In this document: piece by piece, positions 1 through 9,277 of the stretch
How the letters are laid out: each line of letters opens with the position of its first letter
Position numbering within the stretch: the first letter of the stretch is position 1
Assembly: GCF_001182825.2 (NCBI RefSeq)
Contig: NZ_LFYO02000002.1
Location: forward strand, 558,001 to 622,000
Direction of reading: 5' to 3'
Length of the DNA: 64,000 nucleotides
From: Streptococcus sp. X13SY08
GTDB lineage: Bacteria > Bacillota > Bacilli > Lactobacillales > Streptococcaceae
Translations under genes and position numbers: made by a program
Notes under the pieces: generated by a model
Databases searched by the model: none
Told to the model about the DNA's origin: nothing
The model's input: the letters and a program-made list of their open reading frames with translations, nothing else

Positions 1-390
1 ACCGTCAAATTCATGGGTAATGGTGGCAACCGTATGGACGTGAATAGCTTCTTTGGCAGCGGAGCTTAGAACCTCTTTCAAAATCTCTATCGATGAAATA
101 GTCGGCATGGTATTGGCCATCATGACAACAGAGGTAAAGCCGCCCGCGGCTGCAGCCAAAGCCCCTGCATGAATGTCTTCCTTGTGTGTTTGACCAGGCT
201 CCCGAAAATGCACATGAACATCAACTAAACCTGGAGCCACAATCAAGCCTGTCGCATCGATGATTTGGGCACCCTCATCATGGAGGACTTCCCCCATTTT
301 CTGAATAATTCCCTTATCAACCAAGACATCCATAACCTTATCTAGACCAGATTTGGGATCCATGACACGACCATTTTTGATCAATAACAT
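1..390 (-). CDS. pyrC: Dihydroorotase, partial (N-terminal ~130 residues)
   Basis: Dihydroorotase interconverts carbamoyl aspartate and dihydroorotate in pyrimidine synthesis. The reading frame starts at the ATG ending at 390, behind AGGAGAAAGCC, and runs off the left edge of the window, so the C-terminal two thirds are not seen. The metal-binding signature of the cyclic amidohydrolase family is clear near residue 60: [10 protein letters not shown] followed by H-K-E-D. It lies directly downstream of the MazG-like gene (10 bp gap) on the same strand, and pyrE and pyrF lie upstream on that strand, which fits pyrimidine biosynthesis. The visible part is intact. Confidence 0.93.
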   Translation of the reverse strand, partial: MLLIKNGRVMDPKSGLDKVMDVLVDKGIIQKMGEVLHDEGAQIIDATGLIVAPGLVDVHVHFREPGQTHKEDIHAGALAAAAGGFTSVVMMANTMPTISSIEILKEVLSSAAKEAIHVHTVATITHEFDG

Positions 391-400
391 TGGCTTTCTC

Positions 401-727
401 CTATTTTTTAGCTAAAAACTTTGTAAGGTTCATCGTGTGTCCATATTTGACAGAGGCTCTTTCATCCTTTTCAAAAATCAATTGATTTAGATTCAAATTG
501 TTGACTGCTGCAATGGCTACCGCATAATGAATCACATCAACTAGTTCAAGCCCAAGTTCCTTTTGTAAGTCTTCCACTTCTGTTGCCTTCCGTCCAGCTT
601 TTTGGTTGAGGACTTCGGCAACTTCACCCATTTCTTCAACCAGCTTCATGAAAAGCGACTGCTCCTGACCACCTGCGTAGCGATTGGCCAAATAAGCCTG
701 CCAATCTGTGATGTTCAATTCTGTCAT
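401..727 (-). CDS. MazG-like nucleotide pyrophosphohydrolase family protein
   Basis: A 108-residue protein with the all-helical MazG/phosphatase-like fold signature: E-E-M-G-E near residue 31 and E-L-V-D-V-I-H near residue 61, the usual acidic metal-binding pairs. Such proteins hydrolyse (d)NTPs to monophosphates, often as house-cleaning enzymes; the exact substrate cannot be read from the sequence. Its start codon lies immediately after the stop of the Nudix gene (727/728), so the two are probably co-translated, and together with ung they form a small nucleotide-sanitation group. Confidence 0.8.
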   Translation of the reverse strand: MTELNITDWQAYLANRYAGGQEQSLFMKLVEEMGEVAEVLNQKAGRKATEVEDLQKELGLELVDVIHYAVAIAAVNNLNLNQLIFEKDERASVKYGHTMNLTKFLAKK

Positions 728-1204
728 TTAAGCTTTCCTTTCATAAAAAACGACACTTTGATCTCTTAAACTATTGTCCACATAAGAGAACTTGGCTGAA
801 AAAAATGGTTTTTCTTCTAAAATCCAAGATAAAAAGGTTAAATCCCCTTCCCAAGTTGGTTTCTTCAAAATTTCATCATAGGGCACCCATTCCAAGGTTC
901 CCTCGTCACATTCTTTGACTTGGCCTTCAAAATCCTTCACTCGAAACACATAGGTATACCAGTCATTTTCTGGTGTAAATTCGGGAAAAATAATGATGCC
1001 TTGTAAGGATAATTCCTTTGCTAGGAGGCCTGTCTCCTCTAAAATCTCGCGTTTTGCGCATTCTTCTGGCGTTTCTCCCGCTTCAAATTTGCCCCCGACT
1101 CCAATCCATTTGCCCTCATGGACATCGTTAGGCTTTTTATTGCGATGCAGGAGCAAAAACTCCTTACCATTATCGATATAACAAATCGTTGCTAATTCTA
1201 CCAT
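728..1204 (-). CDS. Nudix hydrolase, MutT/MutX-like
   Basis: A 158-residue Nudix protein. The Nudix box G-x5-E-x7-R-E-x2-E-E-x-G is complete (G-K-F-E-A-G-E ... R-E-I-L-E-E-T-G, residues ~38-60), so the metal site should be functional. Family members of this size in streptococci are annotated as 8-oxo-dGTP diphosphatases (MutX), which remove oxidised dGTP; that substrate is inferred from family, not seen. It abuts ung upstream (1204/1205) and the MazG-like gene downstream, giving a compact three-gene unit on the minus strand. Confidence 0.85.
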   Translation of the reverse strand: MVELATICYIDNGKEFLLLHRNKKPNDVHEGKWIGVGGKFEAGETPEECAKREILEETGLLAKELSLQGIIIFPEFTPENDWYTYVFRVKDFEGQVKECDEGTLEWVPYDEILKKPTWEGDLTFLSWILEEKPFFSAKFSYVDNSLRDQSVVFYERKA

Positions 1205-1858
1205 TTACTTGGTCCAATCTATGGGCAGCTGCCCTGTTTTTTCTAAAAAATCGTTGGTTTTTGAAAATGGACGACTCCCAAAAAATCCTCTATAAGAGGA
1301 CAAGGGACTTGGATGTGCACTTTCCAAAATCAAATGCTGAGGATTCGTAATCAGAGCTTTTTTCTTACGTGCATATCCACCCCATAGGATGAAAACTACA
1401 GGCTCTTTCTTCTGATTGACCACTTTGATGACGGTATCCGTGAATGGCTCCCAAACCAAACCCGCATGACCGTTTGCATTTCCTGCAGGGACTGTTAAGC
1501 AAGCATTGAGCAATAACACACCTTGCAATGCCCAAGGCGTCAAATCATGATCTTTCTTGACACCAACATCTGCTGCTAATTCTTCCAGAATATTTCGGAG
1601 AGATGGCGGAGGTGGTAAATCATTCGGTACGGAAAAGGATAAGCCTTGCGCTTGGTGCGGTCCATGATATGGATCCTGCCCTAAAATCACGACCTTAACG
1701 TCTTCTAAAGCTGTGGTTTGAATCGCAGCAAATACCTTGTCACGCGATGGATAAATGGTTCCACTTTGGTAGACCTTATCCAAAAAGTCATTGATTTTTC
1801 CAAAATAATGTTCAGGCAATTCCGCCTTGATTAAATCATGCCAACTTGAATGTTCCAT
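1205..1858 (-). CDS. ung: Uracil-DNA glycosylase
   Basis: A 217-residue family-1 uracil-DNA glycosylase that removes uracil from DNA to start base-excision repair. The catalytic water-activating motif G-Q-D-P-Y-H-G-P is present at about residue 61 and the late active-site motif H-P-S-P-L-S near residue 184. Length is normal for the family. Start ATG at 1858. The Nudix gene follows without a gap, so transcription is probably shared. Confidence 0.96.
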   Translation of the reverse strand: MEHSSWHDLIKAELPEHYFGKINDFLDKVYQSGTIYPSRDKVFAAIQTTALEDVKVVILGQDPYHGPHQAQGLSFSVPNDLPPPPSLRNILEELAADVGVKKDHDLTPWALQGVLLLNACLTVPAGNANGHAGLVWEPFTDTVIKVVNQKKEPVVFILWGGYARKKKALITNPQHLILESAHPSPLSSYRGFFGSRPFSKTNDFLEKTGQLPIDWTK

Positions 1859-1875
1859 TGTTTTTCCTCACTCTA

Positions 1876-2802
1876 CTACTCGCTTTTTTCCTTCACTAAG
1901 TACAAAGGACGTTTCTTTGTTTCCAAGAAAATTTTTGATATATATTTACCTAAAACGCCAATGGTCATGAGCTGAATCCCCCCTACAAACAAAATGATAC
2001 AAATGACTGAAGGCCAACCAATGGTCGGATCGCCATACGCAAGCGTTTTAAAGATAACGATTGCTGCACCAATAAGAGAAAGTAAAAAGGTGAAAAATCC
2101 AACAAAAGATGAAATATCAAGGGGAGTATCAGAAAAGTTCACAATACCTTCCATAGAATAGCGTAATAAGGACCAGAAACTCCAAGAAGTCTCACCAGCC
2201 ACACGCTCTACATTTTTATAAGGCAAATAAACGGTGTTAAAACCAACCCAAGCAAAAATTCCTTTACAAAAGCGATTATATTCTGTTACTTCCAAAATAG
2301 CATCCACCATTGGACGACGCATAAGACGAAAATCGCGTGCTCCATCTACCAGTTCTACATTCGAAATATGGTTGATTATCCGGTAAAAGAGACGCGCAAA
2401 GAATGAACGAATCGGTGGCTCACCATCCCGTGTCGCTCGACGACAGCCAGCACAGTCTAAATCCGCATCTGCCTCTAGTAAAGTTGTCATTTCTTTTAAC
2501 AATTCTGGTGGATCCTGCAAATCAACATCCATGACAGTAACCAAGGCCCCCTTTGCCGCCTGCAAACCTGCATATAGGGCTGCTTCCTTGCCAAAATTCC
2601 TTGAGAACGACAAATACCGAACTGCCTTGTCTGCCCCTTGTAACTCTCGCAAGACCTGCAAGGTATTATCCCTGGAACCATCATTAATAAAAATATACTC
2701 CAGTTCATAGTCCATACTCGCCCGTACTGTTTCCATTCTTTGGTAAAAAATAGGTAGTGCTTCTTCCTCATTAAAACAAGGAACAACAACAGATATCAGC
2801 AT
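1876..2802 (-). CDS. GT2 glycosyltransferase, GtrB/bactoprenol glucosyltransferase type
   Basis: A 308-residue membrane-associated family 2 glycosyltransferase. The N-terminal domain opens with V-V-V-P-C-F-N-E-E and carries N-D-G-S-R-D-N-T and a D-V-D-L-Q-D-P motif (donor and metal site); the C-terminal third has two strong membrane segments. This is the architecture of GtrB-like enzymes, which charge undecaprenyl phosphate with a hexose for transfer outside the membrane. I place the start at the ATG at 2802 (GAGGT four bases upstream) rather than at a longer in-frame ATG at 2829. The next upstream gene is a polytopic GT-C-like protein that could use its product, but the hairpin at 2838-2869 lies between the two. 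Confidence 0.85.
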   Translation of the reverse strand: MLISVVVPCFNEEEALPIFYQRMETVRASMDYELEYIFINDGSRDNTLQVLRELQGADKAVRYLSFSRNFGKEAALYAGLQAAKGALVTVMDVDLQDPPELLKEMTTLLEADADLDCAGCRRATRDGEPPIRSFFARLFYRIINHISNVELVDGARDFRLMRRPMVDAILEVTEYNRFCKGIFAWVGFNTVYLPYKNVERVAGETSWSFWSLLRYSMEGIVNFSDTPLDISSFVGFFTFLLSLIGAAIVIFKTLAYGDPTIGWPSVICIILFVGGIQLMTIGVLGKYISKIFLETKKRPLYLVKEKSE

Positions 2803-2837
2803 AAAGACCTCGTACTTTCTTGTCAACATTGTACACT

Positions 2838-2869
2838 AAAACTGCTGACTTTTCAAAAGCCAGCAGTTT
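2838..2869 (-). terminator. Rho-independent terminator after the GT-C-like gene
   Basis: Near-perfect hairpin, AAACTGCTG-a-CTTTT / AAAAG-c-CAGCAGTTT, followed by a short T run on the minus strand. It overlaps the end of the 2873-4417 gene, so any transcription of the GtrB-like gene by read-through would have to cross it. Confidence 0.75.
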
Positions 2870-2872
2870 CCT

Positions 2873-4417
2873 TCAATGGTTTATTCGGTTTCTACCTAAT
2901 TTTCTTTTACAGACTAAGATATTTTCCCACCCTATGGCAGCAATCAATAACATCTGAGGTAAGAATTGAATCAGGTAACGTGATTTGCCACCTTCAAAAA
3001 TCTGAAGAAAAAGTAAACCACCAAATAGAGCTAGAGAGAGAACTCGCTCCATAGAACGCTCTGCTATTTTTATATAAAAGAAAACAACTCCTAATACGAA
3101 CAAGACCCAAATCAACTGGATAAAGAAATCATAGTATTTAAAGTTTTCTTGGTCCGTATAGATGAAATAGTCACGGAAAAACTTAGCAAGAGGATTCCCT
3201 TTTGTATATTGGGCTAAAGGACTCACATAAGCTGTCTTCTCACGCTTAGCGTCCTTGTAAATCCAATTGAGATTTCCCTGAGCAGTCGTACGATACTGCT
3301 TTTCCAAGATATGCTGCCAAAAAGTCACAGGGGTGTATTCATGCAAGCGTCGCTTAATTTCAGCCAGCTGATGCTCGTTATTGAATAGCCCATTGTTGTA
3401 GTTACTACGTTCTTCCTTAGGCAAATAGCTCTCCAACCCCTTTTTCATATCCTTTTGGTCAGTCCCTGTAAAGGTGAGACCAAGATTGACAAAGGTCAAC
3501 AGATTTTTAGACAAGCCTTTACCATCAAGTAAGACAACTTCTTTTTGATTGCTAATAGACAATTGAATGAGCCCATATGTCCCTGAAAAGGAAAGGGTAA
3601 AGAAAAGAAAGAAAATGGCCATCTTTTTCCATTGCTTCTTGAAAAATAAAATGATAAAAAATGCAATGACAAGAATTGCTGCCGTCGGACGTAAAGCAAT
3701 TCCCAAAGCAGTAATGATGCCCAAAAGGACCACCTGCCACCAGATCATGAGCTGACTCTCCAAATGTTTGACAAAATAGAGAATCAAATAGAGCTGAATA
3801 CCTAACAAAGGCAGAACCAGAATATCCGAATACATCGCCATAAATTTGGGAGTCAGACCAATCAGCACAAGGTAAAACAGAAAAACCTTATCTCCAAGCG
3901 ATTGCCCATAAAAATCTCGAGCCGTTCGATAGAAAAGATAACCTGATACATGGACATAAAGAATATTCAAAAACTGCAAAATCCATAAAGCGCTTTGGGA
4001 ATCAAACCAATTGAAAAGAGATCGTTCGTAGAGAAAAAGTGCAATATTATTGGGATTTCGCGTCAGATAGCGGGCAATTAAATCTGGCGGCATCAGCTTG
4101 GCTGCTCCAAGGTAAACAACTGCCGCATCAGAGCGAATCATCATGTTGGCCGACAAAAGTAGGGAAATCTGAAAGAGAATGGCTAGGACGATAACCCATA
4201 TTTTATGATGGCATATCCAACTGTATACCTTTTGCAAAAACCATGAAATTGGCTTATGAAAAAGAAATGCTACCAAAGCAAGACTAAGTAAAATGGGTAG
4301 ACGAATGTTGAGTTCTAATATATTAAACCAAGATAAACTAGACCAGAGCCAAAAGAGAGTGACAACCAACATGACACCACCTAATAGTCCGAAAAAAATT
4401 GTCTCAATCGCCTTCAA
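2873..4417 (-). CDS. Polytopic membrane protein, probable GT-C type glycosyltransferase
   Basis: A 514-residue protein with about ten hydrophobic segments and one large extracytoplasmic loop (roughly residues 290-420). Residues ~95-115 (S-D-A-A-V-V-Y after a first helix pair) and the overall plan resemble GT-C enzymes, which use polyprenyl-phosphate sugars outside the membrane; no precise subfamily is recognised. The apparent start is TTG at 4417 with AGGG seven bases upstream; an ATG at 4372 is the alternative. The GtrB-like gene downstream would supply the lipid-linked sugar. Acceptor (teichoic acid, polysaccharide or protein) is unknown. Confidence 0.6.
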   Translation of the reverse strand: MKAIETIFFGLLGGVMLVVTLFWLWSSLSWFNILELNIRLPILLSLALVAFLFHKPISWFLQKVYSWICHHKIWVIVLAILFQISLLLSANMMIRSDAAVVYLGAAKLMPPDLIARYLTRNPNNIALFLYERSLFNWFDSQSALWILQFLNILYVHVSGYLFYRTARDFYGQSLGDKVFLFYLVLIGLTPKFMAMYSDILVLPLLGIQLYLILYFVKHLESQLMIWWQVVLLGIITALGIALRPTAAILVIAFFIILFFKKQWKKMAIFFLFFTLSFSGTYGLIQLSISNQKEVVLLDGKGLSKNLLTFVNLGLTFTGTDQKDMKKGLESYLPKEERSNYNNGLFNNEHQLAEIKRRLHEYTPVTFWQHILEKQYRTTAQGNLNWIYKDAKREKTAYVSPLAQYTKGNPLAKFFRDYFIYTDQENFKYYDFFIQLIWVLFVLGVVFFYIKIAERSMERVLSLALFGGLLFLQIFEGGKSRYLIQFLPQMLLIAAIGWENILVCKRKLGRNRINH

Positions 4418-4473
4418 TATGCCCTACCCACTTTTCCTTTTAAATTTTAACGTTCCCATTATAACACAATCAC

Positions 4474-4496
4474 AAAAAAGCGGGTCTTCCCACCTT
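4474..4496 (-). terminator. Terminator after pyrE
   Basis: On the minus strand AAAGGTGGG-aaga-CCCGCTTTT folds into a 9-bp stem with two G-U type pairs and is followed by a T run. It starts two bases after the pyrE stop codon. Confidence 0.75.
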
Positions 4497-4498
4497 TC

Positions 4499-5128
4499 TC
4501 AATGTTGCCAATTTTCTGGGTCTTCCTTAAATTTTTTGAGTAAAATTAAACCACCCACGTCAATGTAACCTTGAACTTTTGCAACTTTGATTAGCTCGCT
4601 ATAATTGGACAAAGTCACTAATTTGACACCCTTTTTTTCAAAGTTTTCTTGAGCTGTAGGTAATTCATAGGTGAAAATCGCCACAACACCTAAAACCTCA
4701 ATATCAGCGGCTTGTGCAGCTTTGACAGCATCTAAAACAGAGCCACCAGTCGAAATCAAATCCTCAATAATCACCATTTTCTGGTGCTTTATGACGCGTC
4801 CTTCAATCTGGTTACCTGCACCGTGGTCTTTGGGTTTAGATCGAATATATGAAAATGGTAAATTCATCTTATCAGCAATGATAGCACCATGTGGAATGCC
4901 CGCTGTTGCTGTTCCTGCAATCACTTCAACATCTGGAAAATATTCTCTGATTGTTTCCACAAAGCCATTTTCAATCAAAGTCCGTGTTTCAGGATAAGAC
5001 AAGGTAATGCGATTATCAGTGTAAATTGGTGACTGGATACCAGAAGCCCATGTAAAGGGCTTGTCAGGTTGCAAGTAAACCGCCTTGATGTCTAATAAAT
5101 CTGATGCGATTTTTGTAGCAAGTGTCAT
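4499..5128 (-). CDS. pyrE: Orotate phosphoribosyltransferase
   Basis: A 209-residue type I phosphoribosyltransferase that joins orotate to PRPP to give OMP. The PRPP-binding loop is visible as [12 protein letters not shown] at about residues 118-129, and the catalytic flexible loop as R-S-K-P-K-D-H-G near residue 95. The open frame extends 22 codons further upstream, but the ATG at 5128 gives the family's normal start (M-T-L-A-T-K-I-A). pyrF lies 126 bp upstream on the same strand. A terminator follows at once. Confidence 0.95.
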   Translation of the reverse strand: MTLATKIASDLLDIKAVYLQPDKPFTWASGIQSPIYTDNRITLSYPETRTLIENGFVETIREYFPDVEVIAGTATAGIPHGAIIADKMNLPFSYIRSKPKDHGAGNQIEGRVIKHQKMVIIEDLISTGGSVLDAVKAAQAADIEVLGVVAIFTYELPTAQENFEKKGVKLVTLSNYSELIKVAKVQGYIDVGGLILLKKFKEDPENWQH

Positions 5129-5254
5129 AATATTGATACCTAGAACTCCGAAAAAGTGATAGAATCTGAGAAAGCGACTGCTGCGTACTAGCACACACGT
5201 CGATTCAGTTGGATTCTAAGTTTCCCATTCGGATTCCATTCCTTTCGTATTGTT

Positions 5255-5971
5255 TCAAATAGTCTGATGGAGTGCGAATGAACTATTCCACTCCTCGTAA
5301 ATCTCATGATAGGCTGCTACAGGATCAATCGCCTGCGTAATCGGACGCCCAACGACAATAAAATCACTTCCAATCGCACGCGCCTCGCTCGGCGTCATGA
5401 CACGTTTTTGGTCACCAATAGCAGAGCCATTTGGTCGAATACCAGGTGTCAGACAGATAAAGTTTCCCGAGGTGATGGACTTGATGTGCTCCACTTCGTG
5501 AGCAGAGCAAACCACTCCATCTAGCCCAGCTTCCGCCGTCATCTGCGCATAGTGGCAAACAGAATCGGTCAATCTGGTCTGGATATTTTGGAAGGACTTC
5601 ATCTGCGCTTCTGAAGTTGATGTCAACTGTGTCACCGCAATCAGAATTCCCGTCGGACCAAAACCTTCCCGCGCAGCCTTCATCATTTCTACGCCACCCG
5701 CCGCATGCACATTGGTCATATTGACCCCTAAATCTGCCAAAACTCTCATAGCAAATTTAACCGTATGAGGAATATCATGCAGCTTCAAGTCAAGGAAAAT
5801 ACTATGCCCCAGTGATTTCACATAAGTAACAATCTCTGGGCCACAAGCATAAAAGAGTTCCATACCAATCTTGACATAGAGCTTTTCATCCTCAGGAAAG
5901 AGAGCTAGAAAGGATTTTACCGCATCAAAAGAAGCAAAATCAAGGGCAATAATCGGTCGTTTCTCTATCAT
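5255..5971 (-). CDS. pyrF: Orotidine 5'-phosphate decarboxylase
   Basis: A 238-residue class I OMP decarboxylase, the last step to UMP. The catalytic block [10 protein letters not shown] is at about residues 60-69, and the phosphate-binding end V-V-G-R-P-I-T-Q-A near residue 212. The ATG at 5971 (M-I-E-K-R-P) matches the family start and has GGAGG upstream; an in-frame ATG 11 codons earlier is less likely. It is followed by pyrE. About 220 bp separate it from the last capsule gene, with no clear feature in between. Confidence 0.95.
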   Translation of the reverse strand: MIEKRPIIALDFASFDAVKSFLALFPEDEKLYVKIGMELFYACGPEIVTYVKSLGHSIFLDLKLHDIPHTVKFAMRVLADLGVNMTNVHAAGGVEMMKAAREGFGPTGILIAVTQLTSTSEAQMKSFQNIQTRLTDSVCHYAQMTAEAGLDGVVCSAHEVEHIKSITSGNFICLTPGIRPNGSAIGDQKRVMTPSEARAIGSDFIVVGRPITQAIDPVAAYHEIYEEWNSSFALHQTI

Positions 5972-6193
5972 AAAACCTCCATTTCTCCTACATCCATTCT
6001 CCAAATAAGGTCATGTAATTCCCTCAACAGATATTCTAATTCTATAAAAGAATATAGAGTACAATGAATGAACGGATGACAAAGTAACTGTCTTTCTAGG
6101 ATAAGTAGTCTAAAGAAAGTAGGACATTGATTCATTGCTCACTATTGATAATCGATCTGTTCCCTCGTTTTCTAGAATACATTAAAGTTCTGT

Positions 6194-7435
6194 CTAATAC
6201 GCTGAATCACTCGTTAAAAATTCCTGAATTTTTTCCTTTAAATCACTTTCAGTGGATTTGTTAAAATGTAGTCCATCTGTGGTCTTGTGATAATCCAACC
6301 TACCATCTTTTGCAATATATTCGTTGATATCCAGCAAATCAATCATCTTGTCCCTGCAAAAATATTCAAGCCAATTATTAATTTGTTTTATATCACTATT
6401 TTTTACAGTTTCTCTGAAAAGAGTATAACCAATCGTTGTCATACGAAGTTTAATTTTTTTCAACTCTAACAGTGTATAAAACCTTTTAAAATGTTCACAA
6501 ATCACATCAGTAGGATAATTTGTAATTAAATCATTCACGCCAACAGATAAGAAAACTTCCCTAACCTCATCCGATAAAATGATATCAAGATTTTCCAGCA
6601 AAGTCGCTAACGTTAATCCGCCTTGAGAATAATTTACATATTTATCTATGTCTATGTTTACACATCTAGAGTCGCCTAAAATCAAGCATGTTGCTTGAGA
6701 GTCAAATAAGTTTTTAAAACCTTTACGATAGATTTTTTTGTTTTCTTTTTCTCTACGGTCATAGTCAAAAAAAACGTGACCAATAACCTGAATAAAATCA
6801 TCTCGAGTATCCACATCTACAGAAAATTTTTTTGCCATCTTGTAAGCATAAGTTTTTGGTGTAAAGAAACTTTTGTTTGCCAAATAGCTTTGCTTATTGG
6901 AAATATAAATTGCCCCATTTGGATAATAGAGAGTTTGTAAATCCTGTCTCCGGTAGTTCTTATCAACTCCAACCATATCTTGAGCAAAGCCATCTTCTGA
7001 TAACGTTGAGAACAGGCGCGGATGTTTTTCAACTTCAGAAAAACTAACAACATTATCGACATTATGAGTATCATAATGGTCAACTGCTTCTTTGATATGC
7101 CAAGCTTTTCTTAAAGGTGACGTTGCTTGCAACATGACAAATACTTGATCCTCTTCATAATCCATCAAAAAATCTTCCATCACATCAAATGAAGTCGCCG
7201 TATCTGTCGATAATTCAGGCTTTCTCATCACGACTGAAATACCACGTTCCAAGCAGATATCTTGATAGAGTTCAGAATCAGTACTTACAAAAATATCTTC
7301 TTTTTCAAATAAGCCGGTCTCAATCGCTGCATCAATTGTATGGAAAATCATTGGCTTTCCAGCTAAGAAGAGCATGTTCTTATCAGGTAATCCTTTTGAA
7401 CCAGAACGTGCAGGAATAATACAAATTGGTTTCAT
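6194..7435 (-). CDS. neuA: Bifunctional CMP-sialic acid synthetase with C-terminal SGNH esterase domain
   Basis: A 413-residue two-domain protein. Residues ~1-230 are the cytidylyltransferase that activates sialic acid with CTP: I-I-P-A-R-S-G-S-K-G-L at residue 5, and the metal site toward D-V-D-T-R-D-D near residue 202. Residues ~245-413 form an SGNH-hydrolase-like domain: G-D-S-R (block I), G-V-N-D (block III) and D-G-L-H-F-N (block V). The same fusion in group B streptococcus NeuA acts as a sialic acid O-acetylesterase, opposing the NeuD acetyltransferase. It is the last gene of the capsule operon, 10 bp after neuD. Confidence 0.93.
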   Translation of the reverse strand: MKPICIIPARSGSKGLPDKNMLFLAGKPMIFHTIDAAIETGLFEKEDIFVSTDSELYQDICLERGISVVMRKPELSTDTATSFDVMEDFLMDYEEDQVFVMLQATSPLRKAWHIKEAVDHYDTHNVDNVVSFSEVEKHPRLFSTLSEDGFAQDMVGVDKNYRRQDLQTLYYPNGAIYISNKQSYLANKSFFTPKTYAYKMAKKFSVDVDTRDDFIQVIGHVFFDYDRREKENKKIYRKGFKNLFDSQATCLILGDSRCVNIDIDKYVNYSQGGLTLATLLENLDIILSDEVREVFLSVGVNDLITNYPTDVICEHFKRFYTLLELKKIKLRMTTIGYTLFRETVKNSDIKQINNWLEYFCRDKMIDLLDINEYIAKDGRLDYHKTTDGLHFNKSTESDLKEKIQEFLTSDSAY

Positions 7436-7445
7436 AATTAAATCT

Positions 7446-8075
7446 CTACTTTATTTTTTTTGATGGGACCCCAACATAAGTTCCACTTTCTACAATGTCC
7501 TTAACAACAACCGTACCAGCACCTATTGTGGTTTTTGATGCAATTTTCAATGTCTGGATGATGACGCTAGCGCTACCAACATATACTTGTTCTTCAATTT
7601 TACAAAGGCCATTAATCGTCGCATTAGGAGCGATATTACAGTGCGGTCCCACAATCGTATGGTGCTCTATTAATGCACCTGTATTCAAAACGTTATTATC
7701 AAACAACTGCACTTTCGAACCAACAAATGCGCCAAAACCTATAAAGATTCCTCTACCACAAATACTTTCAGGAGTCAAGACTAAGGCATTTGGACTAATA
7801 ATATTGATGATGGATTCATAATAATCTTTGGCAACGTAGTCGAACAATTCACGTCTTTTAGCATTATCGCCAATCGTAATAAACACAGCATCAATTGTGC
7901 CACTATCTAAAAACTTCAATACATCATACATCTTTCCCAAAACGGGATAACCATCGTGCTCAGAAATATTTTTATCATCAAAAAAGCCAATAAATTCATA
8001 GGTTAACTGATCAACAACAGGAATAATCGCATCTGCATGGCTACCAGCCCCTAAAAATGCTAACTTTTTCTTCAT
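7446..8075 (-). CDS. neuD: Sialic acid O-acetyltransferase (NeuD/PglD family)
   Basis: A 209-residue protein with an N-terminal Rossmann-like part (F-L-G-A-G-S-H-A-D-A) and a C-terminal left-handed beta-helix of hexapeptide repeats, from about residue 85 on, with the catalytic-type H-H near residue 138 (I-E-H-H-T-I-V-G). NeuD uses acetyl-CoA to O-acetylate sialic acid. Its ATG overlaps the neuC stop by 4 bp (ATGA), showing tight coupling. Confidence 0.92.
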   Translation of the reverse strand: MKKKLAFLGAGSHADAIIPVVDQLTYEFIGFFDDKNISEHDGYPVLGKMYDVLKFLDSGTIDAVFITIGDNAKRRELFDYVAKDYYESIINIISPNALVLTPESICGRGIFIGFGAFVGSKVQLFDNNVLNTGALIEHHTIVGPHCNIAPNATINGLCKIEEQVYVGSASVIIQTLKIASKTTIGAGTVVVKDIVESGTYVGVPSKKIK

Positions 8076-9226
8076 TCAGCCTGCTCCTCTTCTAAATCAT
8101 AAAACGCCTGTGAAATGGATGATTCTTCTGCTAAATAATCTTTGATAGCCATAAATGCACGGCTAGATGCGTTAGGTTGGAAGTAAGGATTTGTAAAATC
8201 ACATTGATGAGCCAATGATTGAATCCCATTATAAATTTTATCACTATCTACTGGAACATTTAAAACACTTTTTCCACTCAAACGCCCTTTTTGCCTGTCA
8301 CCAATATTCAAAGTTGCCTTATTCAAAGATGGGACTTCAATTAAACCTGAAGAAGAATTTCCTACGAGCCCCATTGAATGGCGAATCAACGAGTGATACT
8401 GTTGTGTTGAAAGGGAAGCAAAACAATGGCTATTTTCATGTTCACTCAGATAATCCTCTATAGCCTTTCCAATCTCATCAGAGCCTGTGTCTGAGTTTGA
8501 TCCGATGAAGATACACTGCTTTCCGCAACGATCCAAAGCATCTAACACAAGGGACATTTGTTCTCCGATAGACAATCCTTCTTCAAAAGTTACAGGGTGG
8601 TAAAGAACAACGAGGTAAGATTCTTCGAGTCGAATGCCAAGCTGTTCCTCTAATAGATTTTTAGATAAAGAAGGAATAGATAGAGCATTTTCTACACCTA
8701 ATGAACCTGTATTGATAACATATTGAGGTTGCTCTCCCATTTGGATCACTCGATTGCGAAACTTTTCAGCAGCCACAAGATGCAAATGGCTCATTTTCGT
8801 AATAGCATGACGAATATATTCATCAAAATTTCCAAGCGATGTTTCGCCGCCATGCAGATGACAAACTGGAATATTATAAATTAGAGCAACATTTACAACC
8901 GGTAACATCTCATAACGATCACCTAAAATGACCACTAAATCATATTGTTTTTCTTGAAAAATGTCTGTCAAAGCTAACTGTAATTTGGCCATACTCTTTG
9001 AAATAGTTGCTTTTTGAGTATCAATCAGATGCAAAGGAATCTTATAAGCAATAGGAAAACCATCTTGTTCAATTTGACGATAAGTATTTCCATATTTTTC
9101 CTCTAGATGCATAGCCGTCGCGATGATATCTAAGGTAACATCCGTATCATCAGACAATTTTTGAATCAAAGGCTTCATAATACCATACTCCGCACGTGAG
9201 CCTGTGACTAGACATATTTTTTTCAT
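8072..9226 (-). CDS. neuC: UDP-N-acetylglucosamine 2-epimerase (hydrolysing)
   Basis: A 384-residue enzyme that converts UDP-GlcNAc to ManNAc plus UDP, the first committed step to sialic acid. Family motifs are visible: T-G-S-R-A-E-Y-G near the N-terminus, L-G-D-R-Y-E-M at about residue 98, H-L-H-G-G-E-T-S near 120 and V-G-N-S-S-S-G-L-I-E near 290. Two ATGs lie close together; that at 9226 keeps seven bases from AGGTG and is preferred over the one at 9232. The gene lies between neuB and neuD. Confidence 0.93.
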   Translation of the reverse strand: MKKICLVTGSRAEYGIMKPLIQKLSDDTDVTLDIIATAMHLEEKYGNTYRQIEQDGFPIAYKIPLHLIDTQKATISKSMAKLQLALTDIFQEKQYDLVVILGDRYEMLPVVNVALIYNIPVCHLHGGETSLGNFDEYIRHAITKMSHLHLVAAEKFRNRVIQMGEQPQYVINTGSLGVENALSIPSLSKNLLEEQLGIRLEESYLVVLYHPVTFEEGLSIGEQMSLVLDALDRCGKQCIFIGSNSDTGSDEIGKAIEDYLSEHENSHCFASLSTQQYHSLIRHSMGLVGNSSSGLIEVPSLNKATLNIGDRQKGRLSGKSVLNVPVDSDKIYNGIQSLAHQCDFTNPYFQPNASSRAFMAIKDYLAEESSISQAFYDLEEEQAE

Positions 9227-9277
9227 ATTCATTCACCTACATATCCATTCTGTTAAGTTGATAGTACAAATAGGATC

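Noticed and set aside
6005..6193. IS remnant or riboswitch between neuA and pyrF
   Set aside because: Small imperfect palindromes only; no transposase fragment or conserved riboswitch core could be recognised.
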